Shown: positions 8,510 through 16,340, counted from the first letter of the stretch. The stretch is 35,800 nucleotides of DNA from SFJ001 sp045118955 (GCA_045118955.1 JBGVKB010000014.1:1-35800), one strand, 5' to 3'. Made by a program: numbers and translations. The notes: generated by a model not told the origin, from the letters alone.

Positions 8510-8518
8510 ATTATAGCA
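8510..8518 (-). promoter_or_regulatory. Extended -10 promoter of the MFS gene
   Basis: Minus strand TGCTATAAT with no convincing -35. It lies 24 bases after the stop of the XRE gene. Confidence 0.65.
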
Positions 8519-8542
8519 CCGAAGCGGCGGGACTGCCATGTG

Positions 8543-9217
8543 TTACGGTTTTTTTTCGGCGGATCTGCGCCGCCGCGCCGCCCGAACGGCCTTTGCGGTG
8601 AAGAACACCAGCAGCGCAAAGCCCGCGAAGGTGCCCCAGCCGATGGCCAGATACAGAAGCTCGGCCGGGTGGCTCAGACCCATGTAGCTGTCCGGATCAA
8701 AGATGGCCCACGCCCGGGCGCCGATGACGTAGGGGGCCAGCCCCCACACCAGCAGGAACAGCGGCCAGCCGATGACCAGCCCCGCGTGGCGGCGCACCGC
8801 AAGGCAGACGATGCCGCTGATCAGCAGCACCGCCGCCAAAAACAGCAGCGCCGGCGCGACGGCCAGCCCCAGCAGACCGGCCAGCAGCCCCGCCCCAACG
8901 AGGATAAACCCGATGACCCGCTGGGTGCCGGCGGACGCCGCAGGCGCGGAAGCCGGTGCGGCGGGCGGGGGCACAGGCGGCTCCGGGGCGGGCGGGGGCG
9001 GGCTTGCGGGCGTGCCCTTCACCAGCTCGTCCAGCGTCACCCCGAACACCTCGCTCAGGGTCAGCAGCTTGGAAAGGTCGGGGACGCTGGCGTCGGTCTC
9101 CCACTTGGACACCGACTGGCGGGACACGCTCAGCCGCTCGGCAAGCTCCTCCTGTGAGAGGTGGTGTTGGGTGCGCAGGGCGGCGATGCGCTGGCCCATG
9201 GTGGCGGATCGGTTCAT
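8543..9217 (-). CDS. XRE family regulator with C-terminal membrane domain
   Basis: 224 residues. Residues 7-63 form a helix-turn-helix of the XRE/Cro type (LSQEELAERLSVSRQSVSKW then VPDLSKLLTLSEVFGV and TLDEL). A proline/alanine-rich linker (PASPPPPAPEPPVPPP) leads to about four hydrophobic segments, so the DNA-binding domain is probably tethered to the inner face of the membrane. Such proteins are common in Clostridia and are thought to sense envelope or intramembrane signals. The ATG at 9217 has AAAGGAGT upstream. Its promoter overlaps an inverted repeat, which suggests autoregulation. The MFS gene downstream on the same strand is a plausible target. Family call firm, role inferred. Confidence 0.9.
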   Translation of the reverse strand: MNRSATMGQRIAALRTQHHLSQEELAERLSVSRQSVSKWETDASVPDLSKLLTLSEVFGVTLDELVKGTPASPPPPAPEPPVPPPAAPASAPAASAGTQRVIGFILVGAGLLAGLLGLAVAPALLFLAAVLLISGIVCLAVRRHAGLVIGWPLFLLVWGLAPYVIGARAWAIFDPDSYMGLSHPAELLYLAIGWGTFAGFALLVFFTAKAVRAARRRRSAEKKP

Positions 9218-9257
9218 GCGGGACTCCTTTCGTTGAGGGGCGGTTCGGTCTGCTGAC

Positions 9258-9286
9258 AGGATACCCCGCCCGGTGCGCCGTGCCAA
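9258..9286 (-). promoter_or_regulatory. Promoter of the XRE regulator gene
   Basis: Minus strand TTGGCA (9286-9281), 17-base spacer, TATCCT (9263-9258). The -35 box lies at the edge of an inverted repeat. Confidence 0.7.
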
Positions 9287-9322
9287 GCAAGCGCGCTTGG
9301 AATTTGCGCAACCGCCGGTTGC
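9283..9322. promoter_or_regulatory. Two inverted repeats at the XRE promoter (candidate operators)
   Basis: CCAAGC-N6-GCTTGG at 9283-9300 overlaps the -35 box. GCAACCG-C-CGGTTGC at 9308-9322 lies just upstream. Both are perfect. Binding by the XRE protein itself is inferred only from position. Confidence 0.45.
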
Positions 9323-9373
9323 ACAGGCGAAGCAGCGCGAAAAAATCCCATCCACGAAGAGGGCGGGCGGCGG

Positions 9374-11413
9374 TCAGTTCAGGGCCGCCCGGCGCAGCAG
9401 ACCCTCCACCTGCGCGGCGAGGGCGGCGTGCTCGGGGGCGTCCAGCCCCGGGTCGGCCTCCAGCAGCTCCCGGGCGGTCTGCTGGGCGGCGTAGAGGGCG
9501 CGGGTGTCGGCGGCAAGGTCGGCGATCTGCAGGGTGGGCAGGCCGTGCTGCCGGCTGCCGAAGAAGTCACCCGGCCCCCGGTGGTCCAGATCGTACTGGG
9601 CCACCGCGAAGCCGTCGGTGGTGCGGCACAGGAACCGCAGACGGTCGCGCACCGCCTCGCCCTCGTGGTCGCTGATGAGGATGCACACCGCCTGCCCGCC
9701 GCCCCGGCCCACCCGGCCGCGGAGCTGGTGCAGGGCGGACAGACCGTACCGCTCGGCGTTCTCGATGACCATGACCCCGGCGCGGGGTACGTCCACGCCC
9801 ACCTCGATGACGGTGGTGGACACCAGCACGTCCAGCTCGCCCTTGGCGAACTGCTCCATCACGGCGGCCTTCTCCTTGGGCTTGAGCCGCCCGTGCATCA
9901 GCCCGATGCGGCGGTGGGGCAGCAGGGGCTTTGCCACCTGCTCCAGATAGGTGGAGACGGCCTGCATCCCCTCGGCGGTGTTCTCCCCCTCCTCGATGAG
10001 AGGGCAGACGATGTACACCTGCTGGCCGGCCTCGATGCACTTGTCCAAAAAGCCGAACATATCCCGCCGCTTATGCCCGGTGACCGCGTAGGTCTTGATG
10101 GGCATCCGCCCGGGGGGCAGCTCGTCCAGCACCGAGATGTCCAGATCGCCGTACACCAGCAGGCTCAGGGTGCGGGGGATGGGGGTGGCGCTCATCACCA
10201 GCAGGTGGGGCGCGCCGGCCTTGCCCGCCAGCAGCCCCCGCTGGCGCACACCGAACCGGTGCTGCTCGTCCACGATGGCCAGCCCCAGCCGGGCGAACTC
10301 CACCCCGCCGCCGATGACCGCGTGGGTGCCCACCACCAGATCCGCCTCGCCCGCGGCAATGGCGGCCAGCGCGGTGCGCTTTGCCGCGGCCTTCATGCCG
10401 CCGGTGAGCAGCGCCACCCGCAGCCCGAAGGGGGCCAGCGTCCGCTGCAGGTTCTCGGCGTGCTGCACGGCAAGAATTTCGGTGGGGGCCATCAGGGCGC
10501 TCTGCCAGCCGTTCAGCGCCGCCAGATACACCCCGGCCGCCGCCACAAGGGTCTTGCCGCTGCCCACGTCGCCCTGCAAAAGCCGGTTCATGGGGGCGGG
10601 GCGGCACAGGTCGGCGGCGATCTCGGCGGCGGCGCGCCGCTGCGCCCCGGTGGGGGCAAAGGGCAGGCTCGCCCAGAACGGCTCCAGAGGCCGCGGCTCC
10701 ATGGGCGCGCTGGTGTGCCGCGCGCCCCGGCTGCGGCTCAGGGTCAGCGCCAGTTGCAGGCACAGCAGCTCCTCAAAGATCAGCCGGCGGCGGGCGGCGG
10801 TCACGTCCTCGGGGCTTTGGGGGCGGTGGATCATGCCGATGGCCGTCCACTTGTCCGGCAGGCGGTATTTTTTGCGCAGCGGCTCGGGCAGCGGGTCGGG
10901 CAGGGGGCTGCACTCCTCCAGCGCCCGCGCCACACAGCGACCGATGGTGCCGCTGTTCAGCCCCTCGGTCTGGGGGTACACGGCGGCAAAGGGGGCGGCG
11001 GCCACCTGCGCGGCGGTGCGCACGGTGGGGGAGAGCATCTCCCGGCGGGTCAGACTGCCGCTCACCCGCCCGGCGAACCAGTAGGTCTCCCCCTCGGTCA
11101 GCTTGTCGGCGGCGTAGGGGGTGTTGAACCAGGTGAGGGTCACCGGCGCGGAGTCGTCCCCCGCCTGCACCTTGATCATGGTGCGCCCGCCCGGCAGCCG
11201 GGTGCTGCCCAGCTTGGCGTAGACGGTGGCCCGGATGACCACCTCCTCCCCGGCGGGGGCGCTGAGCACCTCGGCGGGGCGGGAGTAGTCCACATAGCGG
11301 CGGGGGTAGTGGCACAGCAGCTCCTCCACCGTTTCGATGCCCAGCCGCGCGAACTTCTTCGCCAGCACCGGGCCGACCCCCTTGATGAACTGCACCTGAT
11401 CGGATGGTTTCAC
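9374..11413 (-). CDS. recG: ATP-dependent DNA helicase RecG
   Basis: 679 residues, the usual RecG length. It is a branched-DNA translocase that rewinds stalled forks and processes R-loops and Holliday junctions. The order is an N-terminal helix-hairpin-helix-like KGVGPVLAKKFARLGI, the wedge OB-fold (about 50-150), Walker A GDVGSGKT at 281-288, the DExH box DEQH at 382-385, MSATPIPRT near 407-415, and in the second RecA fold STTVIEVGVDVP and HQLRGRVGRG, ending in the TRG/accessory region. The start codon is GTG at 11413 with GAGGGGGG upstream. It follows fakA across a terminator-like hairpin 95 bases away, as part of an order resembling that in Bacillus (yloU-yloV...recG). No separate promoter is evident, so read-through is likely. 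Confidence 0.97.
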   Translation of the reverse strand: MKPSDQVQFIKGVGPVLAKKFARLGIETVEELLCHYPRRYVDYSRPAEVLSAPAGEEVVIRATVYAKLGSTRLPGGRTMIKVQAGDDSAPVTLTWFNTPYAADKLTEGETYWFAGRVSGSLTRREMLSPTVRTAAQVAAAPFAAVYPQTEGLNSGTIGRCVARALEECSPLPDPLPEPLRKKYRLPDKWTAIGMIHRPQSPEDVTAARRRLIFEELLCLQLALTLSRSRGARHTSAPMEPRPLEPFWASLPFAPTGAQRRAAAEIAADLCRPAPMNRLLQGDVGSGKTLVAAAGVYLAALNGWQSALMAPTEILAVQHAENLQRTLAPFGLRVALLTGGMKAAAKRTALAAIAAGEADLVVGTHAVIGGGVEFARLGLAIVDEQHRFGVRQRGLLAGKAGAPHLLVMSATPIPRTLSLLVYGDLDISVLDELPPGRMPIKTYAVTGHKRRDMFGFLDKCIEAGQQVYIVCPLIEEGENTAEGMQAVSTYLEQVAKPLLPHRRIGLMHGRLKPKEKAAVMEQFAKGELDVLVSTTVIEVGVDVPRAGVMVIENAERYGLSALHQLRGRVGRGGGQAVCILISDHEGEAVRDRLRFLCRTTDGFAVAQYDLDHRGPGDFFGSRQHGLPTLQIADLAADTRALYAAQQTARELLEADPGLDAPEHAALAAQVEGLLRRAALN

Positions 11414-11435
11414 GGAAAAACACCCCCCTCTGTGT

Positions 11436-11484
11436 AAAAAACGCCCCGCGCCGCCCTCCCGTACCGGGAACGCAGCGCGGGACG
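11436..11484 (-). terminator. Terminator between fakA and recG
   Basis: Minus-strand outer stem CGTCCCGCGC/GCGCGGGGCG with one G-U pair, an inner stem, then six T. It probably attenuates read-through into recG. Confidence 0.8.
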
Positions 11485-11508
11485 CTGGTTTGATTGGAAA
11501 CGCTCCGC

Positions 11509-13206
11509 TTACTCCACGCTCAGCATGTAGTAGTAGACGGGCTGGCCGCCCACGATGTGGGTGACCTCGATGTCGCCGCCCACCTTCTTGCGGATGATCT
11601 CGGCGGTGGCCTCGGCCTCCTCCTCGCTCACGTCGCAGCCGCTGATCAGGGTGATGAACTGGGCGTCCTTGCGGGCGCGCACCATGTTGCGGGCCAGGCG
11701 GTAGGTGGTCTTGGTCAGGTCGCTGCCGGTGTCCACGATCTTGCCGTTCTCCAGCGCCATCATCTCGCCCTTCTTGATCTTCTTGCCGTCGAACTCGCTG
11801 TCGCGGGCGGCAAAGGTCACCAGACCGGTGCCCACCTTGTCGGCGGCCTGCATCATGGCGATGGTGTTGGCGTCCACCTCGCCGTCGGGGTCAAAGTTCA
11901 GCATGGCGGTGATGCCCTGCGGGATGGTGCGGGTGGGCAGCACCACGATGCGGCGGTCGGCCAGCTTCTGCGCCTGCTCGGCGGCCATGATGATGTTCTT
12001 GTTGTTGGGCAGCACAAAGACGGTCTTGGCGGGCACGCTCTGGGCGGCGGCCACGATGTCCTCGGTGGCGGGGTTCATGGTCTGGCCGCCGCTGACCACG
12101 GCGTTGACGCCCAGATCGGTGAACACAGCCTTCAGACCCTCGCCGGCGGCCACGGCCACAAAGCCGTAGGGCTGGTCGGGATCCACGGCGGCGTAGGTGA
12201 ACTCGCTGGCAGGGGCCTGCTCGGCGGCCTTCTGCTTCTCCAGACCCTTGCCCTGCTTCTGGCGGGCCAGGAACTGCTCGTGCATGTTCTCGATCTTGAA
12301 GCTGCTCAGCCAGCCGTACTGGATGGCGTGGGTCAGGATCTTGCCGGGGTCGGCGGTGTGGACGTGGCAGTTGATGACCTCGTCGTCCTCGATGACCACA
12401 ACGCTGTCGCCGTTGGACTCGCAGAAGGCGCGCAGCTTGTCGCTGCTCACGCCCTCGTTCTTGTGGACCAGGAACTGGGTGCAGTAGCCGTTGATGATGT
12501 CCTCAACGCTCATCAGGTCGTCGGTGTAGACGCCCTTGCCGGCACCGGAGGAATCCAGCTTGGCCTTGTTCTGGGCAGCCTCCTCGGCGCGGATGGGGTC
12601 GCCGCCCTCAAACACCTGCTGCATACCCTCAAAGATGACCATCAGGCCCTGACCGCCCGCGTCCACCACGCCGGCCTTCTTCAGCACGGGCAGCAGGTTG
12701 GGGGTGTCGTCCAGTGCGCGCTGACCGGCGGCCATCACAAGCTGCCACAGCTCCACGGGGTCGGCAATGCCGGAGGCGGCGGCCTCCTCGCTGGCCACGC
12801 GGGCCACGGTCAGGATGGTGCCCTCGGTGGGCTTCATCACGGCCTTGTAGGCGGCCTCGACGCCCTTCTGCAGGGCCACCACCAGATCGCCGGCGGTGGC
12901 GGTCTTTTTGCCGTCCAGCGCCTTGGCGAAGCCGCGGAACAGCAGGCTGGTGATCACGCCGGAATTGCCGCGGGCACCGCGCAGCATGGCGCTGGCGGCA
13001 GACTTGCCGGCCTGAGCCACGGTGCAGTCGTCGGGCAGGGTCTCCAGCTCGGGCACGGAGGCACCGATGGTCATGGCCATGTTGGTGCCGGTGTCGCCGT
13101 CGGGCACGGGGAACACGTTCAGCTCGTCCACGCGGGCGCGCTGGTTCTGGATGTTGTTGGCGCCGGAAATGATGGCGTCACGCAAGATCTTACCGGTAAT
13201 CGTCAT
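11509..13206 (-). CDS. fakA: Fatty acid kinase catalytic subunit FakA (DAK2/YloV family)
   Basis: 565 residues. The N-terminal DhaL-type kinase domain shows NVFPVPDGDTGTNM (30-43), in which the aspartates bind magnesium-ATP, then GARGNSGVI and DAGGQGL. A linker leads to a central domain and a C-terminal DegV-like domain ending YYYMLSVE. FakA phosphorylates fatty acids held by a FakB (DegV) protein, so that exogenous fatty acids enter phospholipid synthesis. A DegV protein is encoded at 29953-30789. ATG 13206 is chosen for GAGGTG 11 bases upstream. It follows the asp23 gene, the conserved yloU-yloV pair. The call is firm; older annotations give only DAK2 domain protein. Confidence 0.94.
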   Translation of the reverse strand: MTITGKILRDAIISGANNIQNQRARVDELNVFPVPDGDTGTNMAMTIGASVPELETLPDDCTVAQAGKSAASAMLRGARGNSGVITSLLFRGFAKALDGKKTATAGDLVVALQKGVEAAYKAVMKPTEGTILTVARVASEEAAASGIADPVELWQLVMAAGQRALDDTPNLLPVLKKAGVVDAGGQGLMVIFEGMQQVFEGGDPIRAEEAAQNKAKLDSSGAGKGVYTDDLMSVEDIINGYCTQFLVHKNEGVSSDKLRAFCESNGDSVVVIEDDEVINCHVHTADPGKILTHAIQYGWLSSFKIENMHEQFLARQKQGKGLEKQKAAEQAPASEFTYAAVDPDQPYGFVAVAAGEGLKAVFTDLGVNAVVSGGQTMNPATEDIVAAAQSVPAKTVFVLPNNKNIIMAAEQAQKLADRRIVVLPTRTIPQGITAMLNFDPDGEVDANTIAMMQAADKVGTGLVTFAARDSEFDGKKIKKGEMMALENGKIVDTGSDLTKTTYRLARNMVRARKDAQFITLISGCDVSEEEAEATAEIIRKKVGGDIEVTHIVGGQPVYYYMLSVE

Positions 13207-13312
13207 AATTCTTTTACACCTCAAGTCGCCCCAAAGCAAAGGGCGGTGATTTTATCGCCGGTACGCATCGACCGGCCTGGTCAGGGTGCGGCACACGGGC
13301 CGCGGGGTCAGC

Positions 13313-13666
13313 TTAGTACTCGATCAGGTCGTCGACGCAGACGTCCACCCGGGCCACCTTCAGGCCGGTGGCGGTCTCCACCTCATTGCGCACCCGGTGA
13401 GAGATGCTCTCCACGATGCTGGCGATGTTCAGGCCGTAGCCGACCATGATGTGCAGCTCAATGCACAGCTTGCCGTCCTTCTGGCTCACGCGCACGCCCT
13501 TGTCGGGGTGGTTCTTGCCCAGGATCAGGCTCTTGATGCTGTCGGAGGTGCTGCTGCTGGCCATGGCGGCCACGCCGTAGCAGTGCTGGGCGGCCTCACT
13601 TACCAGCCCGGCGAAGTAATCGTTGGTCAGGCTCACGCTGCCAAGGGGGTTGTAGTAGGTGATCAT
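13313..13666 (-). CDS. Asp23/Gls24 family protein (YloU-like)
   Basis: 117 residues, cytosolic. It matches the family by GSVSLTNDYFAGLVSEAAQHCYGV near the N terminus (only key parts quoted), then GVRVSQKDGKLCIELHIMV and GLNIASIVESISHRVRNEV, ending VDVCVDDLIEY. Asp23 proteins are abundant alkaline-shock-linked proteins; in Staphylococcus one associates with the membrane through a partner. The YloU type is nearly always next to fakA/yloV, as here. ATG 13666 has GAAGGAGC upstream. The gap to the preceding lipoprotein gene is only 35 bases, so the two are likely co-transcribed. Its molecular role is not settled. Confidence 0.92.
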   Translation of the reverse strand: MITYYNPLGSVSLTNDYFAGLVSEAAQHCYGVAAMASSSTSDSIKSLILGKNHPDKGVRVSQKDGKLCIELHIMVGYGLNIASIVESISHRVRNEVETATGLKVARVDVCVDDLIEY

Positions 13667-13701
13667 GGTATCGCTCCTTCTGTATTGGGGGTCCGCCCGG
13701 C

Positions 13702-15219
13702 TCACGCCAGGGCACTCAGGGAGAAAAACAGGTTGCTCAGGCTGCTGGTCACCCCGCTCACGCTGCGGGCGGCCACCACCGTGCCGCTGCGCCACAAAAG
13801 GGGCACATAGGGCATCTCGGCGGCAAAGGCGGCCTCAAAAGCACCGGCGGCGCCCTTGTTGGCCCGGAAGGCCTCGTAGGCGGCGGTCAGTGCCTCGGAT
13901 ACGGCTGTTCCGGGGCACAGGGTGCCCGCAAAAAACGGTGTCATATCCATATTATTATACAACTTTACCTCTCCGATGTACAGGTCAAATTCGCCCGCGG
14001 CGATGAGCTGGGTGTAGGTCTCGAAGTTGTCGATCTCCTGCAGGGTGATCTGAACGCCCTGCGCGGCGAGCTGCTGACGGATGAGGCTGGCTGCATATTT
14101 CTTGTATGTACTGCCGGTGTACACCAGCAGGCTGGCTTCCAGCCGCCGGCCCTCGGCGTCGGCGTAGTAGCCGCTCTGGGGGTCGATGGCGTAGCCCATG
14201 CTCCTGAACAGCGCCGCCGCGCCCTCCGCGTCCTGCCGGGCGTGGATGACCTGCTGGCTGTTGACGCAGGGGTAGAAGCTGTTGATGGCCCCGGTGGCGG
14301 GGTAGGCGCGCCCGTAGTAGCTCTCTTCGGCGAGCTGCCGGCGGTCGAGAAGCTGACTGAGCATGGCGCGGGCGGCGGGGGTGTTCAGCAGGGGGTTGTC
14401 CCGGGCGGCGTTCACCCCCAAAAACACCAGATTGTTGGTGCGGTAGTAGCTCTCCTGCCCGTAGTACCCGGCGCTGGAGGTCTCGCCGTCCACCGCGGCG
14501 TACAGGTTCAGGGTGCCCACCGCAAGGCCGCTGACCATCTCCTCATAGCTGCTCACGTCCGCCAGACGGATCAGGTCCGGCCCCTCCTGCGGGAAGGGCG
14601 CGCGGGTGTTCTTCACCAGCGTGTCCCCCTCGCCGTAGGTGTAGCGGCCCGAGGCGGTGGGTTGGTCGAGGGCGACCTCCGCCGCCTTCAGCACCGGCAG
14701 GTCGCACAGGTAGGCGAACAGGCAGTCCGGCCGGGACAGGGTGAGGGTCAGGCTGCTGCCGTCCACCTTCACGTCCAGCAGCTCGCCAAGCTGCCCGCCG
14801 TACAGGGGGCTTGCCTTGGCGGCCAGCAGGCTGGCGCGCACGTCCTCGGCGGTGATGGGGGTGCCGTCCGCAAAGACGCAGCCGCCCCGCAGGTGGATGG
14901 TGACCACCTCGCCCGCGATGTGGATGGCCTCGGCCAGCCGGTACTCCACGTCCATCTCGGGGGTGATCTCCACCAGCTTTTCAAACAGCAGGCCGCCGGT
15001 GTGGGCCACCAGCGTGCTGTCGTAGCGGTAGGGGTTGTACCCGGTGGAGGCGATGTGCCCCAGCGTCAGCACCCCGTCCTCCACCACGGCGGGGGCGGGG
15101 GTAGGCTCCGGGGCGGGCACAGCCGCCGCGGCGCTGGACGCAGGCTCGCCGCCGCAGCCGGTGAGCAGCAGCACACAGGCCGCCAGCGCGGCTGCCGCCC
15201 GCTTTGCCGCGGCCCTCAT
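13702..15219 (-). CDS. Peptide-type ABC transporter substrate-binding lipoprotein
   Basis: 505 residues of the SBP_bac_5 family (oligopeptide/dipeptide/nickel binding proteins). The N terminus is a lipoprotein signal, basic MRAAAKRAAA, a hydrophobic core and the lipobox LLTGC, with a Pro/Ala-rich tether after it. Family blocks include GYNPYRYDSTL, LRGGCVFADGTPITAEDVRAS and DFDLYIGE-like EFDLYIGEVKLYNNMD near the C terminus. It would capture a small peptide or similar ligand outside the membrane. No permease or ATPase gene adjoins it, so it must work with components encoded elsewhere or act as a sensor. The start ATG overlaps the stop of a 31-codon reading frame as ATGA, so translation is probably coupled. 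It ends 35 bases before asp23. Confidence 0.9.
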   Translation of the reverse strand: MRAAAKRAAAALAACVLLLTGCGGEPASSAAAAVPAPEPTPAPAVVEDGVLTLGHIASTGYNPYRYDSTLVAHTGGLLFEKLVEITPEMDVEYRLAEAIHIAGEVVTIHLRGGCVFADGTPITAEDVRASLLAAKASPLYGGQLGELLDVKVDGSSLTLTLSRPDCLFAYLCDLPVLKAAEVALDQPTASGRYTYGEGDTLVKNTRAPFPQEGPDLIRLADVSSYEEMVSGLAVGTLNLYAAVDGETSSAGYYGQESYYRTNNLVFLGVNAARDNPLLNTPAARAMLSQLLDRRQLAEESYYGRAYPATGAINSFYPCVNSQQVIHARQDAEGAAALFRSMGYAIDPQSGYYADAEGRRLEASLLVYTGSTYKKYAASLIRQQLAAQGVQITLQEIDNFETYTQLIAAGEFDLYIGEVKLYNNMDMTPFFAGTLCPGTAVSEALTAAYEAFRANKGAAGAFEAAFAAEMPYVPLLWRSGTVVAARSVSGVTSSLSNLFFSLSALA

Positions 15220-15311
15220 CGCTTCGGCCCCCGGCCGACGCGGAAGGACCACGCAAACAGCAGCACACCGATGACGATGTATACGATGCCGGTGATGGTG
15301 TCGGAATTCAC
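15216..15311 (-). CDS. 31-residue single-pass membrane peptide, coupled to the lipoprotein gene
   Basis: A short frame starting GTG at 15311 and encoding an N-terminal NSDTITG, a hydrophobic helix IVYIVIGVLLFAWSF and a basic end RVGRGPKR. A textbook AGGAGG stands 9-10 bases before the start codon, stronger than the site of the gene that follows. Its TGA overlaps the ATG of the lipoprotein gene (ATGA), a typical coupled junction. It would be an N-out/C-in single-span peptide by the positive-inside rule. I do not recognise a family. The ribosome site, membrane helix and coupled end together make a real gene likely; a mere leader for coupled translation is the alternative. Confidence 0.7.
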   Translation of the reverse strand: MNSDTITGIVYIVIGVLLFAWSFRVGRGPKR

Positions 15312-15375
15312 AGAATGCTCCTCCTGATGATGGGTGACGAAAAAACGGCTGAAAAACGCCGGACATATTTCGTAT

Positions 15376-15384
15376 AGTATACCA
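15376..15384 (-). promoter_or_regulatory. Extended -10 promoter of the lipoprotein-asp23-fakA operon
   Basis: Minus strand TGGTATACT, with a weak -35. Start of transcription near 15369, about 58 bases before the small membrane ORF. Confidence 0.6.
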
Positions 15385-15523
15385 TAAAACATGGATTTTG
15401 AATAGAAAAAATGAAGGTTCGGCGTTAATGCGCCAAATTTTCGGTACGATTTGAAAAAACTGTCCATTTCGCCAAATCTTCCCGCCCCATTCACAGGTTT
15501 TTAACGAAAACCCTGCCCGCGTA

Positions 15524-15532
15524 TGGTATACT
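15524..15532 (+). promoter_or_regulatory. Extended -10 promoter of the CBS gene
   Basis: TGGTATACT, identical to the opposing promoter 140 bases away. The -35 is unclear (TTAACG at 15501 is 20 bases upstream of the -10 hexamer). Confidence 0.6.
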
Positions 15533-15594
15533 AAAGACAAAGAAAAACCGTGCGCGGACGGGCTTTTTGCGCACGGACATATGGAGGCGACACT

Positions 15595-16038
15595 GTGAAT
15601 CTGCTGTTTTTCCTGACCCCGAAACAGGACGTGGCATTCATCTACGAGGACCATACCCTGCGCCAGACGCTGGAAAAGATGGACCACCACGGCTACGCGT
15701 CCATTCCGGTGCTGCGGCGGGACGGCACCTACGCGGGCACCATCACCGAGGGCGACCTGCTGTGGTACATCAAGCGGCACACCGACCTGTCGCTGGAGGC
15801 CGCCGAGGACGTGCCGGTGGCGGTCATCCCCCGCCGCAAGAGCTACCGCGCCGTGACCGTGACCACCGGCATGGAGGAGCTGGTGGCCGCCGCCATCGAC
15901 CAGAACTATGTGCCGGTGGTGGACGACCGCAAGAGCTTCATCGGGCTGATCCGCCGCAAGGACATCGTGCAGTACTTCTACGACAAGAGCCGCGCCGCCG
16001 AGCGGCGTGCCCCCGAGCGCAAGCTGGAGGCCTTCTGA
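15595..16038 (+). CDS. Tandem CBS domain protein (DarB/CbpB-like)
   Basis: 147 residues made of two CBS domains: ALEKM-type TLRQTLEKMDHHGYASIPVL with GTITEGDLLW in the first, and YRAVTVTTGMEELVAAAI, YVPVVDD and FIGLIRRKDIVQYF in the second. CBS pairs bind adenine nucleotides. Length and sequence style resemble DarB/CbpB of Bacillus and Listeria, which bind c-di-AMP and regulate Rel and pyruvate carboxylase; that assignment is an inference. The start is GTG 15595, with TGGAGGCG 7 bases upstream. The arginine-rich C-terminal tail (RAAERRAPERKLEAF) is short and charged. It has its own promoter and a terminator-like hairpin after the stop. Confidence 0.88.
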   Translation: MNLLFFLTPKQDVAFIYEDHTLRQTLEKMDHHGYASIPVLRRDGTYAGTITEGDLLWYIKRHTDLSLEAAEDVPVAVIPRRKSYRAVTVTTGMEELVAAAIDQNYVPVVDDRKSFIGLIRRKDIVQYFYDKSRAAERRAPERKLEAF

Positions 16039-16056
16039 AAAACGCTTACATACGCA

Positions 16057-16091
16057 CAGCCCCCGCTGCCCCGACCGGGCGGCGGGGGCTG
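16057..16091 (+). terminator. Terminator after the CBS gene
   Basis: Stem CAGCCCCCGC-TGCCC / GGGCG-GCGGGGGCTG with a 5-base loop. The T tract is broken (ATTTCGATTTTT), so termination may be partial. Confidence 0.7.
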
Positions 16092-16134
16092 ATTTCGATT
16101 TTTGTTAAAAGTCCCGAATATCGTACTTAACGTA

Positions 16135-16143
16135 TGATATACT
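16135..16143 (+). promoter_or_regulatory. Extended -10 promoter of the 38-residue protein gene
   Basis: TGATATACT with a poor -35. Start near 16150, about 74 bases before the ATG. Confidence 0.5.
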
Positions 16144-16223
16144 CTGAGCATGGAAGGGGCGGGACGCCCCACAGAAATGACACAGACCGGCGGCGCGGCC
16201 CCGGCGGGAAAGGAGCGGCAGCT

Positions 16224-16340
16224 ATGATGGAGCATATCATCCGGCAGGTGGGCGGACACGTGGAGGTGTACACCGCAGAGGGAGTGTTCCTCTTCTCCGC
16301 CGACAACACCCGCGAGGCCATGGAGGAGCTGGCGGGCTGA
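16224..16340 (+). CDS. Small 38-residue protein
   Basis: The sequence reads MMEHIIRQVGGHVEVYTAEG, then VFLFSADNTREAMEELAG. AAAGGAGC lies 7-8 bases before the double ATG, so it is very probably translated. It looks like a compact beta-beta-alpha unit: two strands (VGGHVEVYT and VFLFSA) and a C-terminal helix (TREAMEELAG). There is no signal peptide or membrane segment. I do not recognise a named family; short proteins with this pattern occur in Clostridia. It has its own promoter and stands between the CBS gene and the TrpR-like regulator. Function unknown. Confidence 0.7.
   Translation: MMEHIIRQVGGHVEVYTAEGVFLFSADNTREAMEELAG

Noticed and set aside
6323..9157. A 944-codon open frame on the plus strand across the DUF554, MFS and XRE genes
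   Set aside because: It is the antisense shadow of GC-rich genes; its protein is Gln/His/Gly-rich with no motif, while the opposite strand carries recognised families with ribosome sites and promoters.
11494..13449. A 651-codon frame antisense to fakA
   Set aside because: Low-complexity Gly/His/Leu/Val product typical of the complement of GC-rich coding sequence. FakA motifs on the other strand are unambiguous.
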